From assembly GCF_029873215.1 (NCBI RefSeq), contig NZ_CP123620.1:434001-498000 (forward strand): 64,000 nucleotides of DNA, written 5' to 3'. Made by a program: the position numbers and the translations under genes. The notes beneath the pieces are model-generated. The model worked only from the letters and a program-made list of their open reading frames with translations. It was not told the origin of the DNA and ran no database searches. Shown here piece by piece: positions 49,535 to 58,632 of the stretch. The stretch comes from Nocardioides sp. BP30 (lineage in GTDB: Bacteria; Actinomycetota; Actinomycetes; Propionibacteriales; Nocardioidaceae). How positions within the stretch are numbered: the first letter of the stretch is position 1; every line of letters begins with the position of its first letter.

Positions 49535-51379
49535 TCAGCGCTTGACCTTCACCGTCGGCGAGGTCAGCGTGAGCGGTGTGCGGCCGGCTCCGGTGGCCGT
49601 CACGACGTACCTGATCCTGTGCCTGAGCCACGCCTTCTTGACCCGCAGCCTGAGGCCGGAGCCGACCGGCTTGCCGTTGACCAGCCAGGTGACGGTGGCG
49701 GTGGTCCCGGTGTCGAAGGATCCGTACGACGCCTTGAGCCGCGACCGAACCCGCGCCTTCCCCTTCACCCTGAGCTTGCCGGAGTGATGGATGGGCATGG
49801 TGATCGGCTGGGTCGTGGTCGGGGCGGTAGACGTCGGGCTCGGGGCTGTGGTGGGAGCGGCGGGCGCGCTCGTCGTCGGGGTCGCGGTGGGTGAGTCCGT
49901 TGCCGTTGCCGTTGCCGTCGGGCTGGAGGTCGCGGACGGGTCGCCGCTGGTCACGGCGGTGTCCAGCACGGCGAGGCTGGCGAGACCGTGCGGTGTCCCG
50001 AGACCGGTCGGCCCGTCCCAACCGGTGCCGGCACTGCACAGGTGGCGCGCGTCGCTGGCGGGACACCCGCGGGTGGCGGTGCCGCTGGTGATGTCGTTGA
50101 ACGCGGTGCCGTCGGAGGCGGCGCGCGCGTAGATGTCGAACGGGCTGGTGTGGTTGCCGGCGCGGGCGTACATCGCCGCCAGCAGCGGGGCGGCGAGGGA
50201 GGTGCCGCCGCCGAGGTACCACCCGGTGTCGGAGGCATCGGCCTGGTGGTACATCCGGAAGTCGTCGGCGAGCGCGCTGAGGTCGGCCGTTCCCCGGGCG
50301 GATCCGCAGGCCGCCTTCGCGTTGGCGTTCTGTGCCTGGGCGGCGATCATCGTCGTCCAGCCCGAGCAACCCGACGAGGCGCCGCCGCTGTTCGGACTGC
50401 CGTCGTCCTCGGCAGCGCCCCAGACCTGCTCGGTGAGCGTGCCGGTGGCCGCGTCCTGGACGGGCATGGTGCCTCCGGCCGCTACCACGTACGGCGAGCT
50501 GGCGGGGTAGCTGGTGCACGAGTGGGTGTCACCGGCGGTCGCGGGGATCGTGCCCCGTCCGCACACCGCGTCGTCGGCGGGCAGGTCGGTCTGCCACCCG
50601 AAGTCCCCCGTCGATGCCACGAACGTGACGTCCGCGTGGGCGGCGAAGACGTCCTCGAAGCCGGCGACGTCACTGCGCCGCATGCCGTCGTCGTTGACCC
50701 CCCACGACATCGACACATAGTCGGCGCGCTCGGCTGCTGTCTGCAGCGCGTCGTCGAGGTTGTCGAGGTCGGTGCTCGACGCCTCCACGACCAGGATCTT
50801 GCAGGCCGGGCAGGCGGCCGCGACCGCCTCGACGTCCATCATCGTCTCCCACGCCCAGTCCGGATCGGCGGCCGGAAGCGGCGAGGTCGCGCCGTCCTGG
50901 TTGAGGACCGTCAGGCAGCCGGAGGCCTGGGTGCACGCACCGAGGCGGTTGCGCGAGTCGCTGCGGTAGGTGGCCAGCTCCGCAGCCAGGTTGGGCACGT
51001 CCCCCTCCTCGACCAGCGCCACGGTGGGACCCGTGCCGACCGGTACGGAATCGGGGACCGGTGGCAGGTCGTACAGGTCGGCGATGTCGCCCGGGGTCAC
51101 GACGGGCGTGCTGACAGTGGCGAACGGTCGCACACCGCTCCCGGAGCCGGTGGTGGCCGGACGGCTGACGGTCCCGTAGCACCTGGCCTGGCCGGGCAGC
51201 ACCGTGGCCTGGCTGCAGCCGAGCGGAAGGAGCTCGTTGGCGGACGCCGCAGCGGCGGAGGCCACGGAGAGGCTCGGGCTCACGACCAGCGATGCCGCGA
51301 GGGCGAGTGCAAGCAGTGCCCCGACGCCGAGCAGAGCATGACGTCGCCGTAGCTGTCCCATGGCGTCATGGTCGACCAT
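49535..51379 (-). CDS. Secreted S53 (sedolisin)-family serine-carboxyl peptidase
   Basis: A 614-residue secreted protease. A signal peptide with a long hydrophobic run covers residues 10-45. The catalytic Glu and Asp are in WETMMDVEA near 176 (E-x3-D), the oxyanion Asp in FVASTGDFGW near 254 and the nucleophile in LGGGTSLAAP near 392. YVSMSWG near 221 is a family landmark. A Thr/Pro/Ala-rich linker (about 485-530) leads to a basic C-terminal beta-rich domain. The usual long pro-kumamolisin domain is not obvious. A second ATG at 51361 is an equally possible start. Confidence 0.85.
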   Translation of the reverse strand: MVDHDAMGQLRRRHALLGVGALLALALAASLVVSPSLSVASAAAASANELLPLGCSQATVLPGQARCYGTVSRPATTGSGSGVRPFATVSTPVVTPGDIADLYDLPPVPDSVPVGTGPTVALVEEGDVPNLAAELATYRSDSRNRLGACTQASGCLTVLNQDGATSPLPAADPDWAWETMMDVEAVAAACPACKILVVEASSTDLDNLDDALQTAAERADYVSMSWGVNDDGMRRSDVAGFEDVFAAHADVTFVASTGDFGWQTDLPADDAVCGRGTIPATAGDTHSCTSYPASSPYVVAAGGTMPVQDAATGTLTEQVWGAAEDDGSPNSGGASSGCSGWTTMIAAQAQNANAKAACGSARGTADLSALADDFRMYHQADASDTGWYLGGGTSLAAPLLAAMYARAGNHTSPFDIYARAASDGTAFNDITSGTATRGCPASDARHLCSAGTGWDGPTGLGTPHGLASLAVLDTAVTSGDPSATSSPTATATATDSPTATPTTSAPAAPTTAPSPTSTAPTTTQPITMPIHHSGKLRVKGKARVRSRLKASYGSFDTGTTATVTWLVNGKPVGSGLRLRVKKAWLRHRIRYVVTATGAGRTPLTLTSPTVKVKR

Positions 51380-51444
51380 CTGCGGCCCGTTCTGAGCCGG
51401 AGCACCCGATTGCCAGCGAGTATTCAGGCTCGCTTAAGCCAGGG

Positions 51445-51927
51445 TCAGCCGAGCGCCTTCTCGATCGCCCCGACGACCCGCTCGTCCTCGGGCTCGGTGC
51501 GCGGGCTGAACCGCTGCAGGACCTCGCCGTCGGCGGAGACCAGGAACTTCTCGAAGTTCCACTGGATGTCACCGTCGGTGCCGTTCTCGTCGGCCGCCTT
51601 GGTGAGCTCCTGGTAGACGGGGTGCCGCCCCTCGCCGTTGACCTCGATCTTCTCGGTCAGCGGGAACGTCACGCCGTACGTCGAGGAGCAGAACTCGGCG
51701 ATCTCCTCGGACGTACCCGGCTCCTGCCCCATGAACTGGTTGCACGGGAAGCCGACCACCGCGAGACCCGGGTAGGTCTCGGCGAGCTTCTCCAGCCCGG
51801 CGTACTGCGGCGTGAGCCCGCACTTGCTGGCCACGTTGACCAGGAGTGCCGGGCGGCCGCCGGTCAGCTCGCCGAGGGTCGCATCGGTACCGTCGAGCAG
51901 GGTGAGGGGCGCGTCGAGGATGCTCAT
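51445..51927 (-). CDS. Glutathione peroxidase-family thiol peroxidase
   Basis: A 160-residue peroxidase. NVASKCGLTPQY near residue 30 carries the peroxidatic Cys (not selenocysteine), GFPCNQFMGQEPG near 59 the resolving-Cys segment, and WNFEKFLV near 123 the catalytic Trp/Asn. Non-seleno members usually draw electrons from thioredoxin and reduce hydroperoxides. ATG 51927 follows a TAGGCT hexamer by seven bases, implying a leaderless transcript. Confidence 0.93.
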   Translation of the reverse strand: MSILDAPLTLLDGTDATLGELTGGRPALLVNVASKCGLTPQYAGLEKLAETYPGLAVVGFPCNQFMGQEPGTSEEIAEFCSSTYGVTFPLTEKIEVNGEGRHPVYQELTKAADENGTDGDIQWNFEKFLVSADGEVLQRFSPRTEPEDERVVGAIEKALG

Positions 51928-51934
51928 GTCCGCG

Positions 51935-51940
51935 AGCCTA
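51935..51940 (-). promoter_or_regulatory. Leaderless-type -10 box (TAGGCT) for the peroxidase gene
   Basis: TAGGCT on the minus strand is seven bases from ATG 51927. A short dyad ATGAC-AGA-GTCAT (51953-51965) lies upstream, overlapping the end of the GNAT gene, in the spacer/-35 region. Confidence 0.45.
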
Positions 51941-51948
51941 GCGACGGC

Positions 51949-52419
51949 TCACAATGACAGAGTCATGAACATGCTGTGCGGGTCGAGCACGTAGTCGCCG
52001 AACGGTGCGCACTCGACGAACCCGTGCCGGGCGTAGAGGCGCTGGGCGGGGCCGAAGAAATCCTCCGTGCCCGTCTCAAGCCAGATCGCCGCGTACCCGG
52101 CCGAGCGGGCACGCCCGATCAGGTGGGCCACCATCGCGCTGCCGACGCCGGCGCCGCGGGCGTGCGCCGACGTACGCATCGACTTCAGCTCCACGTCGCG
52201 CTCGGAGAGGCGCTTCAGGGCACCGGTGGCGATCGGCTCCTCGCCTTCCCAGGCCGACCAGAACTCGATGCCGGGAGCCCGCAGCCCGTCGAGGTCGAGG
52301 GCGTGGACGCTGTCGGCCGGCGACGTGGCGTACATGTCGACGAGATGCTCCTCGAGCAGCTGGTGCACGGCCGGACGGGTCAGGTCGTCGAGCTCGAAGC
52401 GGAGGGTCATGGCGCCCAT
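51949..52419 (-). CDS. GNAT-family N-acetyltransferase
   Basis: A 156-residue acetyltransferase. The acetyl-CoA loop is in RGAGVGSAMVAHLIGRARSA near residues 87-106, preceded by the VELKSMRTSAHAR strand. The closing LYARHGFVEC near 128 is typical. The substrate is unknown. ATG 52410 is an alternative start three codons in. It is upstream of and in the same orientation as the peroxidase gene, which has its own promoter. Confidence 0.87.
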   Translation of the reverse strand: MGAMTLRFELDDLTRPAVHQLLEEHLVDMYATSPADSVHALDLDGLRAPGIEFWSAWEGEEPIATGALKRLSERDVELKSMRTSAHARGAGVGSAMVAHLIGRARSAGYAAIWLETGTEDFFGPAQRLYARHGFVECAPFGDYVLDPHSMFMTLSL

Positions 52420-52471
52420 CCTGCCCGGAGCCTCCCACCACGCGGAGATGGGGACTGTCAGGGACGGCGGT

Positions 52472-52477
52472 TAGGTT
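52472..52477 (+). promoter_or_regulatory. Leaderless-type -10 box (TAGGTT) for the SNF2 gene
   Basis: TAGGTT lies six bases before ATG 52484, divergent from the GNAT gene. Confidence 0.5.
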
Positions 52478-52483
52478 CTCGCC

Positions 52484-55222
52484 ATGAGCTCGCTCTACTC
52501 CCTCGCCGGCGCGGCGGCCTTCCGGCCCGCACAGCCGCCGCGCGCTTCGGTGGTGGAGTTCGGCGGTGGCCGCACGGTCTCGATGCCGATGGCCGCAGCG
52601 ATCCCGGTGCTCAGCAAGGCGCACCGCCGCGAGGACCTGCATCCCTCGGTCGCCTTGCTGACAGGTGCGGTGATGCTGGGCCTGCGACTCGTCGCGGCCG
52701 GCCGGATCGAGCCGGGCGAGGGCCTCGAGCCGGGCTGGCGCGCGGTGGTCGAGGGTGACGACCAGGACCGGGTCGCGATGCTCGCCAGCTCCAGGGCGTA
52801 CGGCGAGGTCGACGTGGCCGCCGCCGAGCAGGTCGTCCGCGCGGTCCTCGACGCGGTCGCGGATGCGATGCCCCGAGCCGCGCCGACGCCCGGCACGCGC
52901 CAGCGCCGAGCCGTGAGCACCGCCCCAGCCGGGGCCGAACCGCAGGGGCCGCCTCGCGACGCTGCCTTCCAGGACCGCCTGCGTGCCCGGCTGGCCCGGC
53001 ACGTGACGGCGCCCGCCGGGGCGCAGTTGCCGCAGCTGGTCTCGCTCTCGCTGCGGGTCGAGGCCGACGAGGAGGAGCTGGTCGGCGGCTCCATCCGGGT
53101 GGTTCCGCAGGCGCACGACGACAGCGACCCGTTGCACGTGGTGGACGCCGCCCGGCTGTGGCACGAGACCTGGGAGCAGCACGGCTTCGGCGACCGCGCG
53201 CGGACGCACGCCCTGGTCGCGCTGCGCGGTGCGGCGGAGGCCTGGCCGGTCCTCGACCGCCTGCTCGACCTCCCGGTGCCGGACGAGATCACCCTCGACG
53301 GCGACGAGCTCGCCAGCCTGCTCGAGGACGGGGTCGCGGCGCTCAAGGGCCGCGGGGTCGACGTGTTGTGGCCGCGTTCGCTGACCCCCGAGCTGACCGC
53401 ACAGGTGGTCGTCGACCGTGCCGGTGCTCCGCAGGAGGACCTGATGCAGGACGGGCTGTTCGGTGTCGAGCAGACCTGTGCCTTCCAGTGGCAGCTGGCG
53501 ATCGACGGGGTCGAGCTGACCGAGGCGGAGATGGACGCGCTCGCCACCGCCGCCGCGCCCGTGCTCAAGTTGCGAGGATCGTGGACGGTCGTCCATCCCA
53601 GCATCACCCGCAAGGCCCGCAAGCGGTTGCTGCGGCGGGTGACGGGGACCGAGGCGCTGGCCACCGCGCTGACCGGCGCGCTGCCCGAGAAGGTGGCCGA
53701 GAGCCTCGCCGAGGAGGCGCCGGCCGAGCACGTCGTCGTCGGCGCCAGCATCGGGCGGCTGCGCGACCGGGTGGCCGGCGTGGTGGAGGCGCCGTTGATC
53801 CCGGTGCCGGCCGACCTCCGCGCCGAGCTGCGCGACTATCAACGTCGCGGTCTGACCTGGCTCGCCGAGATCACCGGCCTGGGCCTGGGCGGCTGTCTGG
53901 CCGACGACATGGGCCTGGGCAAGACGATCACCCTGATCGCGCTGCATCTGCACCGGTGCTCGACCCTTGTCGGACCGACGCTGGTGGTGTGCCCCGCGAG
54001 TCTGCTCGGCAACTGGGAGGCCGAGATCGCCCGCTTCGCGCCCGGTGTGCCGGTCCGGCGGTTCCACGGTGCCGCCCGGGACCTGGACGGCGTCACGGCG
54101 GGCTTCGTGCTGACCACCTACGGGACCATGCGCCGCGATGCCGCCGCCCTGAGCGAGGTGCCGTGGGACCTGGTCGTCGCCGACGAGGCCCAGCACCTGA
54201 AGAACGCGGCCTCGGCGACCGCCAGGGCGATCCGCACGATCGGCAGCCGTGCCCGGGTGGCGCTCACCGGCACCCCGGTCGAGAACAACCTCACCGAGCT
54301 GTGGGCGATCCTCGACTGGTGCGTCCCCGGGCTGCTCGGCAGCAGGCTGGCGTTCCGGCGCGCCTGGGCCAGTCCCATCGAGGCGGGCGTGGACGAGCGG
54401 ACGACCCAGCGCTTCGCGGCCCTGATCGCGCCGTTCCTGCTGCGCCGGCGCAAGTCGGATCCGGGGATCGCCCCCGAGCTGCCCGCCAAGACCGAGACCG
54501 ACCACCCGCTGGCGTTGACCCGGGAGCAGGCGGTGCTCTACGAGTCGTTCGTGCGCGACTCCCTCGAGCGCATCGAGCGCGCCGACCCGATCACCCGCCG
54601 GGGTCTGGTGCTGATGCTGCTCACCGGGCTGAAGCAGATCTGCAACCACCCCGCGCAGTTCCTCAAGCAGCACAGCGGGCGGATTGCGGGTCGCAGCCAG
54701 AAGATCGACCTGCTCGACGAGCTCCTGGAGACGGTGCTCGCCGAGGACGGCGCGGTGCTGGTGTTCACCCAGTACGTCGCGATGGCGCGACTGCTCGAGG
54801 CGCATTGGGCGGCCACCGGCGTTCCCCACCAGTTCCTCCACGGCGGCACGCCGGTGGCGGAGCGTGAGCGGATGGTGCGGCGCTTCCAGGATCCGGCGGA
54901 CCCGCACAGCGTCCCGGTCTTCCTGCTCTCCCTGCAGGCCGGCGGGGTCGGGCTGAACCTGACCCGCGCTGATCACGTCGTGCACGTCGATCGCTGGTGG
55001 AACCCCGCGGTCGAGGACCAGGCCACCGACCGGGCCTACCGGATCGGCCAGACCAAGCCGGTGCAGGTGCACCGCCTGGTCACCCGCGGCACCGTGGAGG
55101 AGAAGGTCGCCGAGCTGCTCACCCGCAAGCGTGCGCTCGCCGAGGCCGTCCTCGGCAGCGGCGAGGCAGCGCTCACCGAGCTGTCCGATGCCGAGCTGCG
55201 CGACCTGGTGTCGCTGACATGA
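52484..55222 (+). CDS. SNF2-family DNA-dependent ATPase (HepA/RapA-like)
   Basis: A 912-residue SNF2 protein. The N-terminal 440 residues form the bacterial SNF2-associated region, followed by the two RecA-like lobes. Walker A is DDMGLGKTITLIALH near 475, DEAQHLKN near 566, and the C-terminal motifs VFTQYVAMARLLE near 762, LQAGGVGLNLTRADHVVHVD near 816-835 and QATDRAYRIGQ near 846. It should remodel protein-DNA or nucleic acid complexes. It is coupled by a four-base overlap to a SWIM zinc-finger gene, a recurrent bacterial pairing. Confidence 0.93.
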   Translation: MSSLYSLAGAAAFRPAQPPRASVVEFGGGRTVSMPMAAAIPVLSKAHRREDLHPSVALLTGAVMLGLRLVAAGRIEPGEGLEPGWRAVVEGDDQDRVAMLASSRAYGEVDVAAAEQVVRAVLDAVADAMPRAAPTPGTRQRRAVSTAPAGAEPQGPPRDAAFQDRLRARLARHVTAPAGAQLPQLVSLSLRVEADEEELVGGSIRVVPQAHDDSDPLHVVDAARLWHETWEQHGFGDRARTHALVALRGAAEAWPVLDRLLDLPVPDEITLDGDELASLLEDGVAALKGRGVDVLWPRSLTPELTAQVVVDRAGAPQEDLMQDGLFGVEQTCAFQWQLAIDGVELTEAEMDALATAAAPVLKLRGSWTVVHPSITRKARKRLLRRVTGTEALATALTGALPEKVAESLAEEAPAEHVVVGASIGRLRDRVAGVVEAPLIPVPADLRAELRDYQRRGLTWLAEITGLGLGGCLADDMGLGKTITLIALHLHRCSTLVGPTLVVCPASLLGNWEAEIARFAPGVPVRRFHGAARDLDGVTAGFVLTTYGTMRRDAAALSEVPWDLVVADEAQHLKNAASATARAIRTIGSRARVALTGTPVENNLTELWAILDWCVPGLLGSRLAFRRAWASPIEAGVDERTTQRFAALIAPFLLRRRKSDPGIAPELPAKTETDHPLALTREQAVLYESFVRDSLERIERADPITRRGLVLMLLTGLKQICNHPAQFLKQHSGRIAGRSQKIDLLDELLETVLAEDGAVLVFTQYVAMARLLEAHWAATGVPHQFLHGGTPVAERERMVRRFQDPADPHSVPVFLLSLQAGGVGLNLTRADHVVHVDRWWNPAVEDQATDRAYRIGQTKPVQVHRLVTRGTVEEKVAELLTRKRALAEAVLGSGEAALTELSDAELRDLVSLT

Positions 55223-56010
55223 CGGCGATGGTCTTCCCCCAGGAGCCGCACCGCCGGTTCTCGCGGCGACTGCGGTCCTGGTGGGGCCGGGCGTTCTGGC
55301 GTGCCGTGGAGGAGACCGCCTACGACGAGCCCCAGCTGCTGCGGGCGCGCGCCCTGGCGCGGTCCGGCCGGATCGGCGGCGTGGTCGTGGACACCGGCCG
55401 GTTCGCGGCGGGGGTGGCCGAGGAGGGCGGGATCTGGACGGTCACCGGAGCGCTGCCGCCGCTGGACCAGGACGGTCACACCGCGTTCCTGGAGGTGGTC
55501 GCCGGGCGCGCGGACGCCCTGCTGGCCGGTGACCTGCCCTACGACGTGGTCGAGCACGCCGAGGAGGCAGGGGTCGAGCTGGTGCCCTACGGCACGGAGC
55601 TCGCGGTGACCTGCAGCTGCCCGCACTGGCAGCGCGCCAGCCGGCACGGGGCGGTCTGCGAGCACGCCGTCGCCGTCCTCGTGCAGGTGAGCGACCTGCT
55701 CGACCGCGACCCGCTGGTCCTGCTGCGGTTGCGCGGGATCGGTCGCGACGAGCTCGCACCGCACCGCGCCCCCGACCCCGGGCGGCACCCGCGTCCCGCG
55801 AGCGCACAGCCGAGCACGGGGCCCGGAGCGGACGTCGGCACCATCGCCCCTCCGGAGTCCCCGACGGCTTCGGGCGTGGAGGCGGACGAGGTCGAGATCG
55901 CCGTCGATGCTGCCCTGCGTGCCGCCCGGCTCCTGGCCGAGGCGGGCGCCGAGCCCGACCCCCTACCGCTCGAGGCCGGAATGGATCGACCGCCGGGAGC
56001 GGTTGAGTAG
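55219..56010 (+). CDS. SWIM zinc-finger protein
   Basis: A 263-residue protein with a SWIM motif, CSCPHWQRASRHGAVCEH, near residues 132-149 (C-x-C ... C-x-H). The N-terminal part has WWGRAFWRAVEE near 22 and ARALARSGRIGGV near 43, both usual in partners of SNF2 ATPases. The C-terminal 90 residues are Pro/Ala-rich and probably disordered. ATG 55219 overlaps the SNF2 stop, so the two proteins probably act together on nucleic acid. Confidence 0.9.
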   Translation: MTAMVFPQEPHRRFSRRLRSWWGRAFWRAVEETAYDEPQLLRARALARSGRIGGVVVDTGRFAAGVAEEGGIWTVTGALPPLDQDGHTAFLEVVAGRADALLAGDLPYDVVEHAEEAGVELVPYGTELAVTCSCPHWQRASRHGAVCEHAVAVLVQVSDLLDRDPLVLLRLRGIGRDELAPHRAPDPGRHPRPASAQPSTGPGADVGTIAPPESPTASGVEADEVEIAVDAALRAARLLAEAGAEPDPLPLEAGMDRPPGAVE

Positions 56011-56014
56011 ACAC

Positions 56015-57217
56015 GTGACCACGCTGACCCCCACCGCCTCATCCGCCTCGCTGCGCGTGCTCAACGTCGTGATGGCGGTGGCCTGCGGTCTCGCGGTCGC
56101 CAACATCTACTACTCCCAGCCGCTGCTCGACCTGATCGCGCACGACTTCGGCGTCAGCGAGGGCACCGCGTCGTTGGTGGTGACCTTCACCCAGGCCGGC
56201 TACGCCCTGGGCCTGCTCTTCCTGGTGCCGCTGGGCGACCTGCTGGAGAGCCGGGCGTTGGTCACCCGGATGCTGCTGGGCACGGCCGTGGCGCTCGCGC
56301 TCGCGGCCTTCTCCCCGGTGTTCGGGGCGTTCCTGGTGATGGCGGTCCTGGTCGGCATCACGTCGGTGGTGGTGCAGATCCTGGTCCCGATGGCAGCGCA
56401 TCTGGCGCCGGAGGGCCAGGAGGGCGTGTTCGTCGGCAAGGTGATGAGCGGGCTGCTCCTCGGCATCCTGCTGGCGCGCAGCGTCGCCAGTGCCATCGCC
56501 CAGTTCGTCGACTGGCGCGCCATCTACGTCATCTCCGCGGTGCTGATGGTCGTCCTCTCGGTGGTGCTGCGCCGCACGCTGCCGACCCACCGGCCGCAGC
56601 AGCGGACCAGCTACCGCGCGATGCTGGCAGGCGTCGTCGAGGTGGCCCGCGACGAGCCGGCGCTGCGTCGCAAGGCCATCGCGCAGGCGTCGATGTTCGG
56701 CGCCTTCACCGCCTTCTGGACCGCCATCGCCTACGAGCTGGTCGGCGAGCACGGCTTCAGCCAGGGCCAGATCGCCCTCTTCGCCCTGGTCGGAGCCGGT
56801 GGTGCCGCCGCCGCACCGGTGGCCGGCCGGATCGCGGACAAGGGGTACGGCGAGGTGTGCAGCGGCATCGCGCTCCTCCTCGCCTCGGCCACCTTCCTGC
56901 TCGCCGGCTTCGGCCACGGCTCGATCCTGGTCCTCGCGGTCGCGGCGGTGCTGCTCGACTTCGCCGTCCAGTCCCACCAGGTGATGGGTCAGCACGTCGT
57001 CTACGGTCTCCGACCGCAGGCCAGGGCCCGGATCAACACGGTCTACATGACCACGATCTTCGTCGGCGGGACGCTGGCCTCGCTGCTGACCGGCTTCGTG
57101 CACGCTCACAGCGGCTGGACCGGCGTGTGCTGGGTCGGTGGCCTGGTGCCGCTGGTCGGCTTCGTCGCCTGGCTCTCCGGGGTGCGCGAGCGTCGGGCCG
57201 GCCACGCGCCGGCCTGA
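56015..57217 (+). CDS. MFS transporter (DHA1-like)
   Basis: A 400-residue transporter with 12 predicted membrane segments. CGLAVANIYYSQPLLDLIA near residue 24 and the motif A region VPLGDLLESRALVTRM near 75 are typical of the YnfM/arabinose-efflux-like branch of MFS exporters. The substrate is unknown. GTG 56015 lies five bases after the SWIM gene stop, so it may be read from the same transcript, though no functional link is evident. Confidence 0.88.
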   Translation: MTTLTPTASSASLRVLNVVMAVACGLAVANIYYSQPLLDLIAHDFGVSEGTASLVVTFTQAGYALGLLFLVPLGDLLESRALVTRMLLGTAVALALAAFSPVFGAFLVMAVLVGITSVVVQILVPMAAHLAPEGQEGVFVGKVMSGLLLGILLARSVASAIAQFVDWRAIYVISAVLMVVLSVVLRRTLPTHRPQQRTSYRAMLAGVVEVARDEPALRRKAIAQASMFGAFTAFWTAIAYELVGEHGFSQGQIALFALVGAGGAAAAPVAGRIADKGYGEVCSGIALLLASATFLLAGFGHGSILVLAVAAVLLDFAVQSHQVMGQHVVYGLRPQARARINTVYMTTIFVGGTLASLLTGFVHAHSGWTGVCWVGGLVPLVGFVAWLSGVRERRAGHAPA

Positions 57218-57237
57218 CGCCGCCGCAGCGCCGGTGC

Positions 57238-57816
57238 TCAGGCCTGCGAGCGCGGGGTGCGTCGGACGAACAGCAGCCCGAGCAGCCCGATCAGCACCAG
57301 CGCGACCCCCGGCGCGGCGATCCGCCGCAGCGACGCCGGCGCCCCGACCTGCGGGTGGTCGAAGGTCACCGTCGGCGGTGCCAGCGCCGCGACCACCTGC
57401 TGGCTGGCGGCCGCCACGTTCTGCGACGTGGTGCCCAGCGTGCCCGGTGCCAGCCAGCTGTGGCCGTGCGCGGTGACGAAGAACAGGTACGTCGTCCCGG
57501 GCTGCAGCGCGCCGATGCCGCAGCCGCCGCCCCGGGTGATCACGTTGACCTGGCCCGTGGCGCTGCCCTTCAGGCTGGTCTGCACCCGCACCGGATAGGT
57601 GAACCGCTTCGGCTTGACCTTGGTGTCGGTCTGTCCGGCACCCGCGAGCACGCCGGTGAACACCGCGTCGGCCTGCTGGGCGGCTGCCGCCGGAGCGACC
57701 GGCGTACAGGTGGCGGCGGCGTACGACGGGGCGGGGCTGCCCATGACCACCAGGCCCGAGAGCAGCCCGAGGACCCCGATCAGCCCGGCGAACGGGACCG
57801 GAAGGGTGCGACGCAT
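57238..57816 (-). CDS. Secreted, membrane-anchored protein with netrin/TIMP-like domain
   Basis: A 192-residue protein with an N-terminal signal peptide (cleavage near residue 34), a Cys-containing domain beginning CTPVAPAAAAQQADAVFTGV near 36, and a single C-terminal membrane segment (VALVLIGLLGLLFV) ending in Arg residues. The ADAVFTG start and VQTSLKG.. strand pattern resemble OB-fold netrin/TIMP-like domains found in actinobacterial surface proteins. Function is unknown. It converges on the MFS gene with a 20-base gap. Confidence 0.72.
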   Translation of the reverse strand: MRRTLPVPFAGLIGVLGLLSGLVVMGSPAPSYAAATCTPVAPAAAAQQADAVFTGVLAGAGQTDTKVKPKRFTYPVRVQTSLKGSATGQVNVITRGGGCGIGALQPGTTYLFFVTAHGHSWLAPGTLGTTSQNVAAASQQVVAALAPPTVTFDHPQVGAPASLRRIAAPGVALVLIGLLGLLFVRRTPRSQA

Positions 57817-57833
57817 GCGCCCATCGAACCAGA

Positions 57834-58625
57834 TCACAGGTCGAACACCTCGGCGAGCACGCGCGCGACGCCGTCCTCCTCGTGGGACGGCGCCACCTCG
57901 CCGGCGCACTCCCGTACCTCGGGGTGGGCGTCGGCCATCGCGAACGAGCGCCCCGCCCAGGTCAGCATCGCCAGGTCGTTGGGCATGTCCCCGAAGGCGA
58001 TCACGTCCTCGGCGCCGACACCCAGCGACTCGGCCACCTGCGCCAGCGTGGAGGCCTTCGTGACGCCGTACGCGCTGATCTCCAGCAGTGCGAAGGTCGA
58101 GGAGTGCGTCACGGTGGCGAGGTCGCCGACGACCTCCGCGGCCCGCTTCCAGTAGTCGTCCGGCTGCTGGTCGGGGTGCAGGCTGAGCAGCTTGAGCATC
58201 GGCCCGGCGGTCAGCTCGGACAGCTCCTGCTGGGGCGCGTCCTCGCGCCCGCCGGGGAAGCCGGGCTCGACGGCGAAGCCGTCGACCCGCTCCGCGCCGA
58301 ACAGGGAGCCCGGCAGCGCTGCCCGGATCCGGGAGGCCACCTCGAAGGACGCGCCGCTCTCCAGCGCGCGGGTCATCCGCGGGATCTGCTCGGCCACGTC
58401 CCAGACCAGGGCGCCGTTGGAGACGATCGCCAGCCCGTGCGAGCCGACGTGCTCGAAGACGGGGGTGGTCCAGCGCAGCGGGCGGCCGGTCACGAAGATC
58501 ACCGGCACCCCCTGCGCCTCCAGCCCGGCCAACACCTGGCGGGTGTACGGCGAGACCGTGCCGTCCTTGCGCACCAGGGTGCCGTCGAGGTCGGTGGCCA
58601 CGAGCTTGGGTCTCACGGGAGCCAT
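57834..58625 (-). CDS. Cof-type HAD-superfamily phosphatase
   Basis: A 263-residue HAD phosphatase. Motif I is VATDLDGTLV near residue 9, motif II FVTGRP near 44, the conserved Lys of motif III in GVTKASTLAQV near 188, and motif IV FGDMPNDLAML near 209. A C2-type cap lies between motifs II and III. Substrates of such enzymes are usually sugar phosphates or flavin precursors. ATG 58625 has AGGGGAC upstream. It forms a minus-strand run with the GNAT and second HAD genes. Confidence 0.9.
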   Translation of the reverse strand: MAPVRPKLVATDLDGTLVRKDGTVSPYTRQVLAGLEAQGVPVIFVTGRPLRWTTPVFEHVGSHGLAIVSNGALVWDVAEQIPRMTRALESGASFEVASRIRAALPGSLFGAERVDGFAVEPGFPGGREDAPQQELSELTAGPMLKLLSLHPDQQPDDYWKRAAEVVGDLATVTHSSTFALLEISAYGVTKASTLAQVAESLGVGAEDVIAFGDMPNDLAMLTWAGRSFAMADAHPEVRECAGEVAPSHEEDGVARVLAEVFDL

Positions 58626-58632
58626 TGTCCCC

